Source: Planctomycetota bacterium
GTDB taxonomy: Bacteria > Planctomycetota > Phycisphaerae > UBA1845
Reading direction: 5' to 3'
Assembly (NCBI GenBank): GCA_024278775.1
Contig: JAJRSP010000037.1
Location: 1-23,673 of the forward strand
Length of the DNA: 23,673 nt
In this document: positions 1-6,364 of the stretch, piece after piece
Position numbering within the stretch: the stretch's first letter is position 1
Layout of the letters: each line of letters opens with the position of its first letter
Translations under genes and position numbers: made by a program
The notes under the pieces: generated by a model
The model's database searches: none
What the model saw: the letters and a program-made list of their open reading frames with translations, nothing else
Told to the model about the DNA's origin: nothing

Positions 1-34
1 ACGCTGCGACAGCAATTCGAGGCGTCGCGGCCAT
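1..34 (-). CDS. Possible 5' end of a further operon gene, truncated by window edge
   Basis: On the minus strand an ATG at 34 opens a frame reading MAATPRIAVAA to the window edge. It lies 77 nt downstream of the stop of the oxidoreductase-like gene and points the same way, so it could be the next gene of the operon. Only 11 codons are visible. The upstream sequence has an AGG directly against the ATG, which is too close for a convincing ribosome binding site. Function unknown. The rest of 35-111 shows nothing recognisable. Confidence 0.2.
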   Translation of the reverse strand, partial: MAATPRIAVAA

Positions 35-111
35 CCTGACCCGTCGACCATCGCCGGCTGACGATACCGGGCCGCTCAAATCCCCTCCCGCACGCTCACC
101 GGAAAGACACG

Positions 112-1107
112 TTATCTGGCAGGTTCTTTCAGAAACTGCGCGGGGACTTCCGATGACCCCGTTTTGGCTGACAGGTAGGCCGCGTCGATCGCCGCGAGCG
201 TCGGCTCGTGGTTCCGTGCGGAAGATGCCCACATAGCCGTTGATTCGGAGCCACCCCGCAGATCATGGCCGAAGCCCGACACGCAGTGACGAACCGCACG
301 GGAAAAACCCGCCTCGTGGGTTGCGTCATTCTTGTGACGCCGCCATGTGGTGGTTCCTTCGGTGCCGATAAGTGTTAATTCCCAGTCGGCCTCCGTAGCG
401 CCGCGCCACACCGTGAGCGAGCCGAGTTCCCCGTGACCGAAGCGAAACGTCACCACAGCGACATCCTCGGTGTCGTAACCCCTGGGAGCGCCTGGTACCG
501 TGGCAAACCCACACTCGGCGAACACCGACTCGGGAAGTCCCAGCAGTGTTACCATCGCGTCGACCGCGTCATAGCCGGCATAGCGCAGGGCACCACCACC
601 GGCTCGTTGGGTGTCACCGCGCCAGTTCGCGATAGTTTCCATGCTCTGGACGAGCGCGTGGGCCGCACACAGCCGACCGGTGCCATCGAGAAGACCCTGA
701 GGGGCACCGTCGGGTGACTGCGCCATCCAAAGACGAGACGCTACGAACGGACAGCGGGCCTCCTCAAAGGTGTGCGTGAGTCGTTGGGCTTCATCCGCAG
801 TACGTGCGAAAGGGGCGTGGTGAAAGAGGGCCACGCCTCGCTCCGCCGCCAGCGGAAGTAGATCGACTGTCTGATGCGGCGGCAGTGTGACGAACAACGC
901 GTCGATCGGATTGCGTGTTTGTGCGACAACAAGCGAGCGACAGTCTTCAAAAGCGGTGATGCCGGAATCATCACGGGGTATTCGTAAGCGTTCGACGTTG
1001 GTGTCTGCGATTGCGACCAACTCAAACGAGGGATCGGCGCGCAAGATGTCCAAGTAAACAAGGCCGACGGTGTCCAACCCGAGCAGTCCCACGCGTAGCA
1101 CGCTCAT
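112..1107 (-). CDS. Gfo/Idh/MocA-like oxidoreductase lacking the EKP motif
   Basis: 331 aa. The N-terminus (VGLLGLDTVG, residues 6-15) and the following beta-alpha pattern ending in ELVAIADTN match the NAD(P)-binding Rossmann fold of Gfo/Idh/MocA sugar or inositol dehydrogenases. The C-terminal part is compatible with their alpha/beta domain. The family's catalytic EKP motif, expected after the fourth strand, reads HAP here (H97-A98-P99), so the usual lysine is missing. The nucleotide loop is also degenerate (GLDTVG rather than GxGxxG). It may have lost enzymatic activity or bind a ligand without turning it over. I chose the ATG at 1107 because it forms an ATGA overlap with the stop of the upstream gene, which indicates translational coupling. 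An in-frame ATG at 1158 lies inside that gene. It is the last complete gene of the MoxR/VWA operon. Confidence 0.8.
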   Translation of the reverse strand: MSVLRVGLLGLDTVGLVYLDILRADPSFELVAIADTNVERLRIPRDDSGITAFEDCRSLVVAQTRNPIDALFVTLPPHQTVDLLPLAAERGVALFHHAPFARTADEAQRLTHTFEEARCPFVASRLWMAQSPDGAPQGLLDGTGRLCAAHALVQSMETIANWRGDTQRAGGGALRYAGYDAVDAMVTLLGLPESVFAECGFATVPGAPRGYDTEDVAVVTFRFGHGELGSLTVWRGATEADWELTLIGTEGTTTWRRHKNDATHEAGFSRAVRHCVSGFGHDLRGGSESTAMWASSARNHEPTLAAIDAAYLSAKTGSSEVPAQFLKEPAR

Positions 1108-1757
1108 GCCCCTACCCCCGGCTTCGAATGCTTGGGCATGGTACGTTCCCCACGCCACTGTGCGATGACGGGTCGCAGCGCCTGCGCGATGGATGATTCC
1201 GTTCCGTCGGCGAAACGCATGATCGAACGGTGTAACGGGCTCTTTGCATCCGGGTGGAGAAGACGCGGCAGGAAGTTTTTGATTTGCTCCTGTTCGGGAA
1301 GCAGCGCTTCAAACCCCCCTTCGTCATTGTCCTCGGAAAGCTCAAAGAAGTACCGTACCTCAAGCCGGTCGGTGTCGTAGGTGCGGTTTCCAAACGGGCC
1401 GAGTGCCAGTCGCAGCGCGTGGGCATCGGCCGTCACCCCGACGCACCCCGGCCACAGTGCCAACAACAGCCATCGCATACCTAACGCCACCATCGCGATT
1501 CCCGCCAACCCAAAGGGAACCAACGCGGCGATGATCGCTAACTCGACGATCGTGTGGGGGCCGCCGGGTTCGCCGAGCCGAACATCGGACAACAGGTGCC
1601 ACGAGAGCAATCCGTGGACCAGTGCCGGTGCCAGCCATACCGACGATCGCGCCAAGGCCCGACCACGACCCACGGGTACGAACACGCCGGACCGTGCCGC
1701 CGCAGGGTAGGCGTTTTGGTTGGTGGCGTCCGCAGAATCGAAGTGGGCTTTGGCCAT
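1104..1757 (-). CDS. Small membrane protein with two predicted transmembrane segments
   Basis: 217 aa, no family confidently recognised. Two hydrophobic segments are visible at about residues 38-56 and 69-105. They are followed by a soluble part (TADAHALRLALGPFGNRTYD and beyond) with alternating hydrophobic residues that resembles bacterial PH-like membrane-associated domains; this resemblance is a guess from pattern only. The soluble part has an acidic stretch (SEDNDEGG). I chose the ATG at 1757 because the longer reading (ATG at 1874) would run 79 nt into the upstream VWA gene. The gap to that gene is then 38 nt. The stop overlaps the next gene's start as ATGA. Its place behind the BatA-like gene suggests an accessory role in the same envelope complex. 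Confidence 0.75.
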   Translation of the reverse strand: MAKAHFDSADATNQNAYPAAARSGVFVPVGRGRALARSSVWLAPALVHGLLSWHLLSDVRLGEPGGPHTIVELAIIAALVPFGLAGIAMVALGMRWLLLALWPGCVGVTADAHALRLALGPFGNRTYDTDRLEVRYFFELSEDNDEGGFEALLPEQEQIKNFLPRLLHPDAKSPLHRSIMRFADGTESSIAQALRPVIAQWRGERTMPKHSKPGVGA

Positions 1758-1795
1758 GAGTGTTGACGTTTCTCGACCGGGCTCGAAGTCGTGAC

Positions 1796-3829
1796 CTATA
1801 CAAAGACACGGCGATTGTAGACGATCCATTCGATGAGCAACAGCGCGAGCATCGCGAGCAGAAAATAGGGCCACGCCGGTTCATTCACCTCGATCGTTCC
1901 GGTCTGGGCCGCGATCGCGCTGGCTCCGAGCCGCAGCGTGTCCGATGGTGCCACAAGGCTCTCGTCGGCGTTGAATAGATTGACGGCAAACGTATCACGC
2001 CCCGTCACACCGGGCTCGATACGATACGCGCCTACCGTTCGCGTACGTCCGTAGTGCAGCGTCTGGTTGGCGGCGGGAAGATCATCATCGTCGGTGCCAT
2101 CCGGGCGATGTACCGTGACATTTTCTATGCGACGCGGCAGGGGTAGTGTGACCGGCTCGCCCGGTTGGATGCTCCGCTTCCCGGTCGTGGCGATGGCGGC
2201 CGCGAGGTACTGCACTGCGTTGTGTGTAAACACGATGAAGTCCGGGCTGGCAACCCAGTAGGTGTTGAGGGCGTAGCTGCCTCGCTCCTCGGTCATAAGG
2301 CTAAACGCGATAATGAGGTACTGGCTCGCGTTGCGAGCGAGGTAGGACATCACCGGTGAGGTGGCCCCGTCGATCAGTGTTTCCGATTCTCCGGGTAGCT
2401 CGAGCCGAAGCCATTCAAACACGAACATCGCCTCGACCGACACATGCCGGAGAATGGGGTGTGTGTCGTCCCAGTTGAAGATCACTTCGTCGTTGACCGT
2501 GCCCAGTTCCTTTACGCCTTCGATCTCCGGCACGCAGCCCCAGAACATATAATTACCCTGCGGCAATCGCTTCGTGGAGTGTCGATCGAAGATCACCACG
2601 TCGAAACGGCTACGCTCGCCGTTAGCAATATCTTCCACCGGCGCGCGTTCGTAGGCATCCGGTGTCATTTGGGTGATCTCGACCGACGACCCGCCAAGCG
2701 CATCCACCAATGGGTTGAAGAAGGGGTTCGGCTCGGCCACGACCAGTACGCGCGTGCGAGCCGGGGAGGGGATGATCGTCCATGCTCGATCATCCGCGGA
2801 GAGCGCATCGTCGGTGCGGAGTACCACTTCGACAATTCCTTCCCCCTCAAACTCGATTTCGTCAAATGATACGACGCGCGTGCTTTCCTTGGGGGCCGCT
2901 TTGGTGATGCCGTCGGGTGGATTGTGTTCATGGGTCACCAGCCCGGGGGCGAGTGTGATGGTTTGAATGTCCAGCAGCCGCTCGTCGACGTACACGACCG
3001 CGTCTACGGTGACTTCGCTTGGTCCGAAGTTACGGACTGTGGCGGTGACTTCCAGGAACTGGGGTCGTTCATAGTGACGACGCGCGTCCATCGCGATGAT
3101 GCCGATGTTGTCATTTCGCGCGCCGATGACATTGACCTGGATACGGTTGGCGTCGAGCTTCTGAAGAGAGACCTTTTCGGCATCCTGAATCCGACCATCG
3201 GTAAACAGCACCACTGTGGCGGGCGGTGCGTCGGAGCGGATCTCGACATCCGGTTCGTTTTCGCGGCCGATGATCATGTTTTGGGTGTACGCCTCGGCCA
3301 GGCTCAAGGCTTCGCCCAGGTTCGATGTGCTCTGTGTGGGCTCGATCGAGTCGATCTTTCGAGCGAGCGCCTGTTTGTGGGCATCAAAAGAGGAGATGAC
3401 GGTGGCGCGGTCACAAAACGCGATGACCATGGCCCGGGCCTTGTCGCTCATGTTTTCCACCGCGCGTTTGGCCTGCGTTTTGGCGATTTCCAACCGTGTC
3501 TTGCCGCCGGCTTCCAACACGCCCATTGAGGCTGAATGGTCGATCAGCAGAATCAGTGAGTCCTCGTGTGTCTCCACCGTCTGGAACATCGGCTTGCCCA
3601 GCGCGATCGCGCCGAGGATCAACACCAACAGTTGAAGCAGGAGGAGCAGGCTGCTACGTAGTTTCTGAAAAGGGGCGTTGACGCGAAGGTCTTCCACGGC
3701 TTTCTTCCAGAGCAGGGTGGATGAGACCGGTTTGGCCTGCCGCTTGAGTTTGAGAAAGTACATCGCCACGAGCGGCGGTATCGTCAACGCGGCCGCGATC
3801 GCAATGGACGCCGGGCTCAAGAAGTTCAT
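1796..3829 (-). CDS. BatA-like VWA-domain membrane protein
   Basis: 677 aa. The first about 80 residues carry the BatA-type N-terminal double-membrane-segment region (FLSPASIAIAAALTIPPLVA, then SSLLLLLQLLVLILGAIALG). A von Willebrand A domain follows with an intact MIDAS: DHSAS at 97-101, a Thr/Ser-rich TQSTSN near 165-170, and FTDGR with Asp211. The middle and C-terminal parts are periplasmic-looking beta-rich sequence, and a last membrane helix (YFLLAMLALLLIEWIVY) sits near the C-terminus. Such proteins bind divalent metal through MIDAS and are thought to work with MoxR ATPases and DUF58 proteins in envelope homeostasis. The start at 3829 has GGAG 10 nt upstream. It is separated from the DUF58 gene by an unusual 355-bp non-coding spacer and could therefore have its own transcript. 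Confidence 0.92.
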   Translation of the reverse strand: MNFLSPASIAIAAALTIPPLVAMYFLKLKRQAKPVSSTLLWKKAVEDLRVNAPFQKLRSSLLLLLQLLVLILGAIALGKPMFQTVETHEDSLILLIDHSASMGVLEAGGKTRLEIAKTQAKRAVENMSDKARAMVIAFCDRATVISSFDAHKQALARKIDSIEPTQSTSNLGEALSLAEAYTQNMIIGRENEPDVEIRSDAPPATVVLFTDGRIQDAEKVSLQKLDANRIQVNVIGARNDNIGIIAMDARRHYERPQFLEVTATVRNFGPSEVTVDAVVYVDERLLDIQTITLAPGLVTHEHNPPDGITKAAPKESTRVVSFDEIEFEGEGIVEVVLRTDDALSADDRAWTIIPSPARTRVLVVAEPNPFFNPLVDALGGSSVEITQMTPDAYERAPVEDIANGERSRFDVVIFDRHSTKRLPQGNYMFWGCVPEIEGVKELGTVNDEVIFNWDDTHPILRHVSVEAMFVFEWLRLELPGESETLIDGATSPVMSYLARNASQYLIIAFSLMTEERGSYALNTYWVASPDFIVFTHNAVQYLAAAIATTGKRSIQPGEPVTLPLPRRIENVTVHRPDGTDDDDLPAANQTLHYGRTRTVGAYRIEPGVTGRDTFAVNLFNADESLVAPSDTLRLGASAIAAQTGTIEVNEPAWPYFLLAMLALLLIEWIVYNRRVFV

Positions 3830-3867
3830 GGGCGTCGCGCTCCGGATGCATGACAGAATCGGCGGCA

Positions 3868-3956
3868 GGGTGCCCCATTCTTCGTGTCACTGCAGAAGAA
3901 CATGCCGCATACAAGCAGGTGCCCTACCCTTCGCGGCCAGGCAAAGCGTGGGGGAT
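3868..3956. repeat. Two decayed palindromic units
   Basis: Unit 1 (3868-3900) has left arm GGTGCCCCATTCTTCG and a remnant right arm GAAGAA that pairs with TTCTTC. Unit 2 (3918-3956) begins GGTGCCCTACCCTTCG and ends with AAGCGTGGGGG. The arms resemble each other and the hairpin at 4110-4139. The 14-mer TGCCCCATTCTTCG recurs exactly at 19781-19794 between two PHA genes. They probably belong to one dispersed family, but unit 2 pairs poorly. Confidence 0.45.
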
Positions 3957-4007
3957 GAAAACGGAGGCGATAGCGATTTGGGCAGCGAACGGAGTCTTGC
4001 ATACGAA

Positions 4008-4073
4008 GTCCCTGTCTGCGTGCGTCCCTGTCTGCGTGCGGACACCCGTCTGCGTGCGTCCCTGTCTGCGTGC
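4008..4073. repeat. 16-bp tandem repeat, four units
   Basis: Units GTCCCTGTCTGCGTGC lie at 4008-4023, 4024-4039 and 4058-4073, identical to one another. A diverged 18-bp unit (GGACACCCGTCTGCGTGC) lies at 4040-4057. A further purine/CA-rich tail (to about 4100) looks like an inverted or degraded continuation. The unit length is not a multiple of three, and there are no spacers, so this is neither a coding repeat nor CRISPR. Confidence 0.85.
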
Positions 4074-4109
4074 AGACACACACAGGAAGACACGCACAGG
4101 CAATCGTCC

Positions 4110-4139
4110 CCCACCCTTCGGGAGTACCCGAAGAATGGG
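4110..4139. repeat. Hairpin, third palindromic unit of the spacer
   Basis: CTTCGGG (4116-4122) and CCCGAAG (4127-4133) form a perfect 7-bp stem with an AGTA loop. After a 2x2 internal loop the stem continues with CCCA (4110-4113) against TGGG (4136-4139). No T-run follows on either strand, so it is not an obvious intrinsic terminator. It lies 46 nt past the stop of the DUF58 gene and could stabilise the 3' end of that message. Confidence 0.6.
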
Positions 4140-4184
4140 AGCCCCACAACCACGCCAAGCCGCCAAAAGTGTTATGCGCCGCAA

Positions 4185-5087
4185 TCATTTTACGAGCCCC
4201 CGCTTGCGGAAATAGGAGAGGATGATCTGGTCGAACGGTACCTCCGTGCTGGTGAACAGATAGTTGATGCCGCGCCGTGTACAAAAATCCTTCAACCCGC
4301 CGCAATATGCCTGCAGGTTGTGCTTGTAGCGGTTGAGAAGGGCGCGGCTCACGGTGACTTCGGCCGCGTCGTCGTCCTCCACGTCGGTTAACCGGAGGTC
4401 TCCGGTGAGCGGCGGGTCGATCTCATCCGGCGAAAGCACCTGCATCGCGTACAGATCGTAGGGGCGGCTGAGCAGATACCGGAGCCCGTCTTCGTAGCCG
4501 GATTTGTCAAGAAAATCACTGATGACGATCAAGATGCCGGACTGCGGATGGCGCGCGGCAAACTGCTTCGTCGCCTTGGGCAAATCGGTGACGCTGTCGT
4601 ATTCGACGCGCGAAAGAAACTCGATGATCTTGAACATCAGACGCCGCCCGCGCACGCCGGCGAGTTCGTGTTGCAACCCATTGGCGTAGGCGTAGAGGCT
4701 GACGCGGTCGAAGTTAATCAGCCCGATGTAGGCGATGGCGGCCGCGATCCGCCGCGTATAGAGCGCCTTGTTCGGCTCTCCCCAATCCATGCTTTTTGAC
4801 GTGTCGATAATCACGTTGACGTGCAGGTCTTCCTCTTGCAGGAAGAGCTTCAAGAAGAGTTTTTCCAACCGGGCGTAGATGTTCCAATCGAGAAAGCGCA
4901 GGTCGTCGCCGACGACATAGTTGCGATAATCGGCGAACTCGACCGACTCCCCGCGACGTTTCGACAGTCGCTCGCCCCGCATCTTGCCTGCGAAGATCTT
5001 CTTGCTGACAAACGCCAGTTGATCCAACTTCCCCATGAAATCCGGGCTGAGGAGTTCGTCGTCTTGGGATGTCCGCGTTAGCGCCAT
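4185..5087 (-). CDS. DUF58 (VWA-like) protein
   Basis: 300 aa, typical length for the family. It carries the DUF58 signature: GERLSKRRGESVEFADYR at 38-55, then YVVGDDLRFLDW at 57-68 and YARLEKLFLKLF at 71-82. A VWA-like core follows with MIDAS residues DTSKS (95-99) and a second metal-site strand LIVISDF. No membrane segment is seen, so it is probably cytoplasmic. It lies 136 nt downstream of moxR. MoxR and DUF58 proteins are typically encoded as partners, the ATPase acting on or through the VWA-like protein. There is only weak ribosome-binding-site sequence before the ATG at 5087 (a GGGA 10 nt upstream). The gap to moxR holds two REP-like palindromes. Confidence 0.93.
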   Translation of the reverse strand: MALTRTSQDDELLSPDFMGKLDQLAFVSKKIFAGKMRGERLSKRRGESVEFADYRNYVVGDDLRFLDWNIYARLEKLFLKLFLQEEDLHVNVIIDTSKSMDWGEPNKALYTRRIAAAIAYIGLINFDRVSLYAYANGLQHELAGVRGRRLMFKIIEFLSRVEYDSVTDLPKATKQFAARHPQSGILIVISDFLDKSGYEDGLRYLLSRPYDLYAMQVLSPDEIDPPLTGDLRLTDVEDDDAAEVTVSRALLNRYKHNLQAYCGGLKDFCTRRGINYLFTSTEVPFDQIILSYFRKRGLVK

Positions 5088-5100
5088 GTTATTTTTTCCC

Positions 5101-5126
5101 GAGCCGCGGACTTCAGTCCGCGCGGT
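5101..5126 (+). repeat. REP-like palindrome, copy A
   Basis: The pattern is GAGCCGC, arm GGA, core CTTCAG, arm TCC, then GCGCGGT. The inner part GCGGA-CTTCAG-TCCGC is a hairpin; the outer arms are asymmetric (CCGC against GCGCGG, a two-base bulge), which gives the element an orientation. The same pattern recurs at 5161-5186 (inverted) and 21479-21504. Confidence 0.75.
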
Positions 5127-5160
5127 AGTTCGGATTCGTATGACGCCTGGCTATCGTAGC

Positions 5161-5186
5161 GCCGCGCAGGCTGAAGCCTGCGGCTC
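5161..5186 (-). repeat. REP-like palindrome, copy B (inverted to copy A)
   Basis: On the minus strand it reads GAGCCGC, arm AGG, core CTTCAG, arm CCT, then GCGCGGC. Compared with copy A, both arms changed together and pairing is kept. Copies A and B form a head-to-head pair with a 34-bp gap in the moxR-DUF58 intergenic region, and could attenuate transcription or protect the mRNA between these two genes. Confidence 0.75.
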
Positions 5187-5223
5187 AGGGGCGTTTCGCC
5201 GGCCGGGTGGATCCACGAAATCG

Positions 5224-6243
5224 TCACGCTGCCGCCTCGGCCATGGTCGGCGTTTTTTCCAGTATCTCTCGGAGCACATCGTCCGTGCTCACGCCCTCGG
5301 CTTCGCCCTCAAAGTTGAGCAGCACGCGGTGCCGCATCGCCGGCAGATAGACCTGCTGCACATCCGAAAAACTGGTGTTGAAACGACCGTCGAGTAGTGC
5401 CTTGAGTTTGGCGGCCAATGTGATGGCCTGGGCCGCGCGCGGGCTAGCACCCCAGCGCACATATTTTTGAGTGACGTCGATCGCATATTCTCCGTCGGGG
5501 TGCGTCGCGATGGTGGTGCGGATCGCGTAGTCCTGCACATGGGGAGCCATGATGACGCGTCGTACCAGATGCTGCGTCCCGACGATCTCGTCGCCGTTCA
5601 TCACCGCTTTGATGTCAGCCTTGTACCCGCTTGTCGTCCGGTCGATGATGGTTTTGAGCTCGTTCTTGCTCGAGTAGTTGACGACGAGCTTGAACATGAA
5701 CCGGTCGAGCTGCGCCTCCGGCAGCGGATAGGTGCCCTCTTGTTCGATCGGGTTCTGGGTCGCCATGACGAAGAACGGCTGTTCGAGTTGATAGCTCGTG
5801 CCACCGGTGGTCACCGAGTGTTCCTGCATGGCTTCGAGCATGGCCGACTGCGTCTTGGGCGTCGCGCGGTTGATTTCATCGGCGAGGATAATCTGAGAAA
5901 ACAGCGGTCCCCGCTCAAATTTGAACGACCGGTGACCGCTCGTGGGGTCTTCCGAGATGATCGTCGTGCCGATGATGTCAGCCGGCATGAGGTCCGGCGT
6001 GAACTGGATTCGCGAGAACTGTAGGTCCACCGCCTGAGACAGCGTGCGGATGAGGTAGGTCTTCCCCAGCCCCGGTACCCCCTCGATCAGCACGTGCCCT
6101 CCGACGAACAACGCCGTAAGCACACCGTCCACGATCGTTTCATGCCCGACAATCGCCTTGCCGATCTCGGCCTTGACGGCCTCATACTTGCCGCGAAGTT
6201 CCTCCGCCGCCTTGGCGACGGCCGGGTCTACCTGAGATGCCAT
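5224..6243 (-). CDS. MoxR-family AAA+ ATPase
   Basis: 339 aa. Walker A GVPGLGKT at 55-62, Walker B IILADEIN at 118-125, and sensor-1 ATQN at 161-164 followed by PIEQEGTYPLPEAQLDRF, the hallmark of the MoxR branch. The C-terminal lid contains YVRWGASPRAAQ. It hydrolyses ATP and is thought to act as a chaperone for MIDAS-containing partners, here the neighbouring DUF58, BatA-like and large VWA proteins. I chose the ATG at 6243 because an AAGGAG sits 7 nt upstream, in preference to the two in-frame ATGs at 6273 and 6276. It is 121 nt from the upstream large VWA gene on the same strand. Confidence 0.95.
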   Translation of the reverse strand: MASQVDPAVAKAAEELRGKYEAVKAEIGKAIVGHETIVDGVLTALFVGGHVLIEGVPGLGKTYLIRTLSQAVDLQFSRIQFTPDLMPADIIGTTIISEDPTSGHRSFKFERGPLFSQIILADEINRATPKTQSAMLEAMQEHSVTTGGTSYQLEQPFFVMATQNPIEQEGTYPLPEAQLDRFMFKLVVNYSSKNELKTIIDRTTSGYKADIKAVMNGDEIVGTQHLVRRVIMAPHVQDYAIRTTIATHPDGEYAIDVTQKYVRWGASPRAAQAITLAAKLKALLDGRFNTSFSDVQQVYLPAMRHRVLLNFEGEAEGVSTDDVLREILEKTPTMAEAAA

Positions 6244-6250
6244 GTTCGCA

Positions 6251-6256
6251 CTCCTT
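6251..6256 (-). promoter_or_regulatory. Shine-Dalgarno of the MoxR gene
   Basis: AAGGAG on the minus strand, 7 nt before the ATG at 6243. It decides that start over the ATGs at 6273 and 6276. Confidence 0.8.
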
Positions 6257-6364
6257 CTTTCGTTATCCTTCATCACCGGCTAAATAGCGCCGGTCTTTCC
6301 ATCGTTCATCAGCGTTATTTCTCAGGTCGGACGGTTCGTCGCAACCGCAACGCGATCCCGGACC

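Larger units (their letters stand above)
3830..4184. other. 355-bp non-coding spacer with repeats inside the operon
   Basis: No credible gene is seen. The stretch breaks the otherwise compact minus-strand operon between the DUF58 and BatA-like genes. It contains three decayed palindromic units (3868-3900, 3918-3956, 4108-4146) that share an arm like GGTGCCC-CA-YYCTTCG, and a 16-bp tandem array at 4008-4073. No clear promoter was found. The composition looks like accumulated repeat elements. Confidence 0.7.

Noticed and set aside
2924..3529. Plus-strand open frame of 201 codons opposite the BatA-like gene
   Set aside because: It is a shadow of the VWA coding frame on the other strand; no ribosome binding site or family resemblance.
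4008..4100. CRISPR array
   Set aside because: Units are 16-18 bp and directly adjacent, with no unique spacers and no cas genes in the window.
3678..4391. Plus-strand open frame of 237 codons across the repeat spacer
   Set aside because: It overlaps two real minus-strand genes at its ends, and its middle is the tandem repeat; no domain is visible.
5467..6024. Plus-strand open frame of 185 codons opposite moxR
   Set aside because: It lies fully antisense to a clear MoxR ATPase and encodes an Arg/Asp/His-rich product of no recognisable fold.
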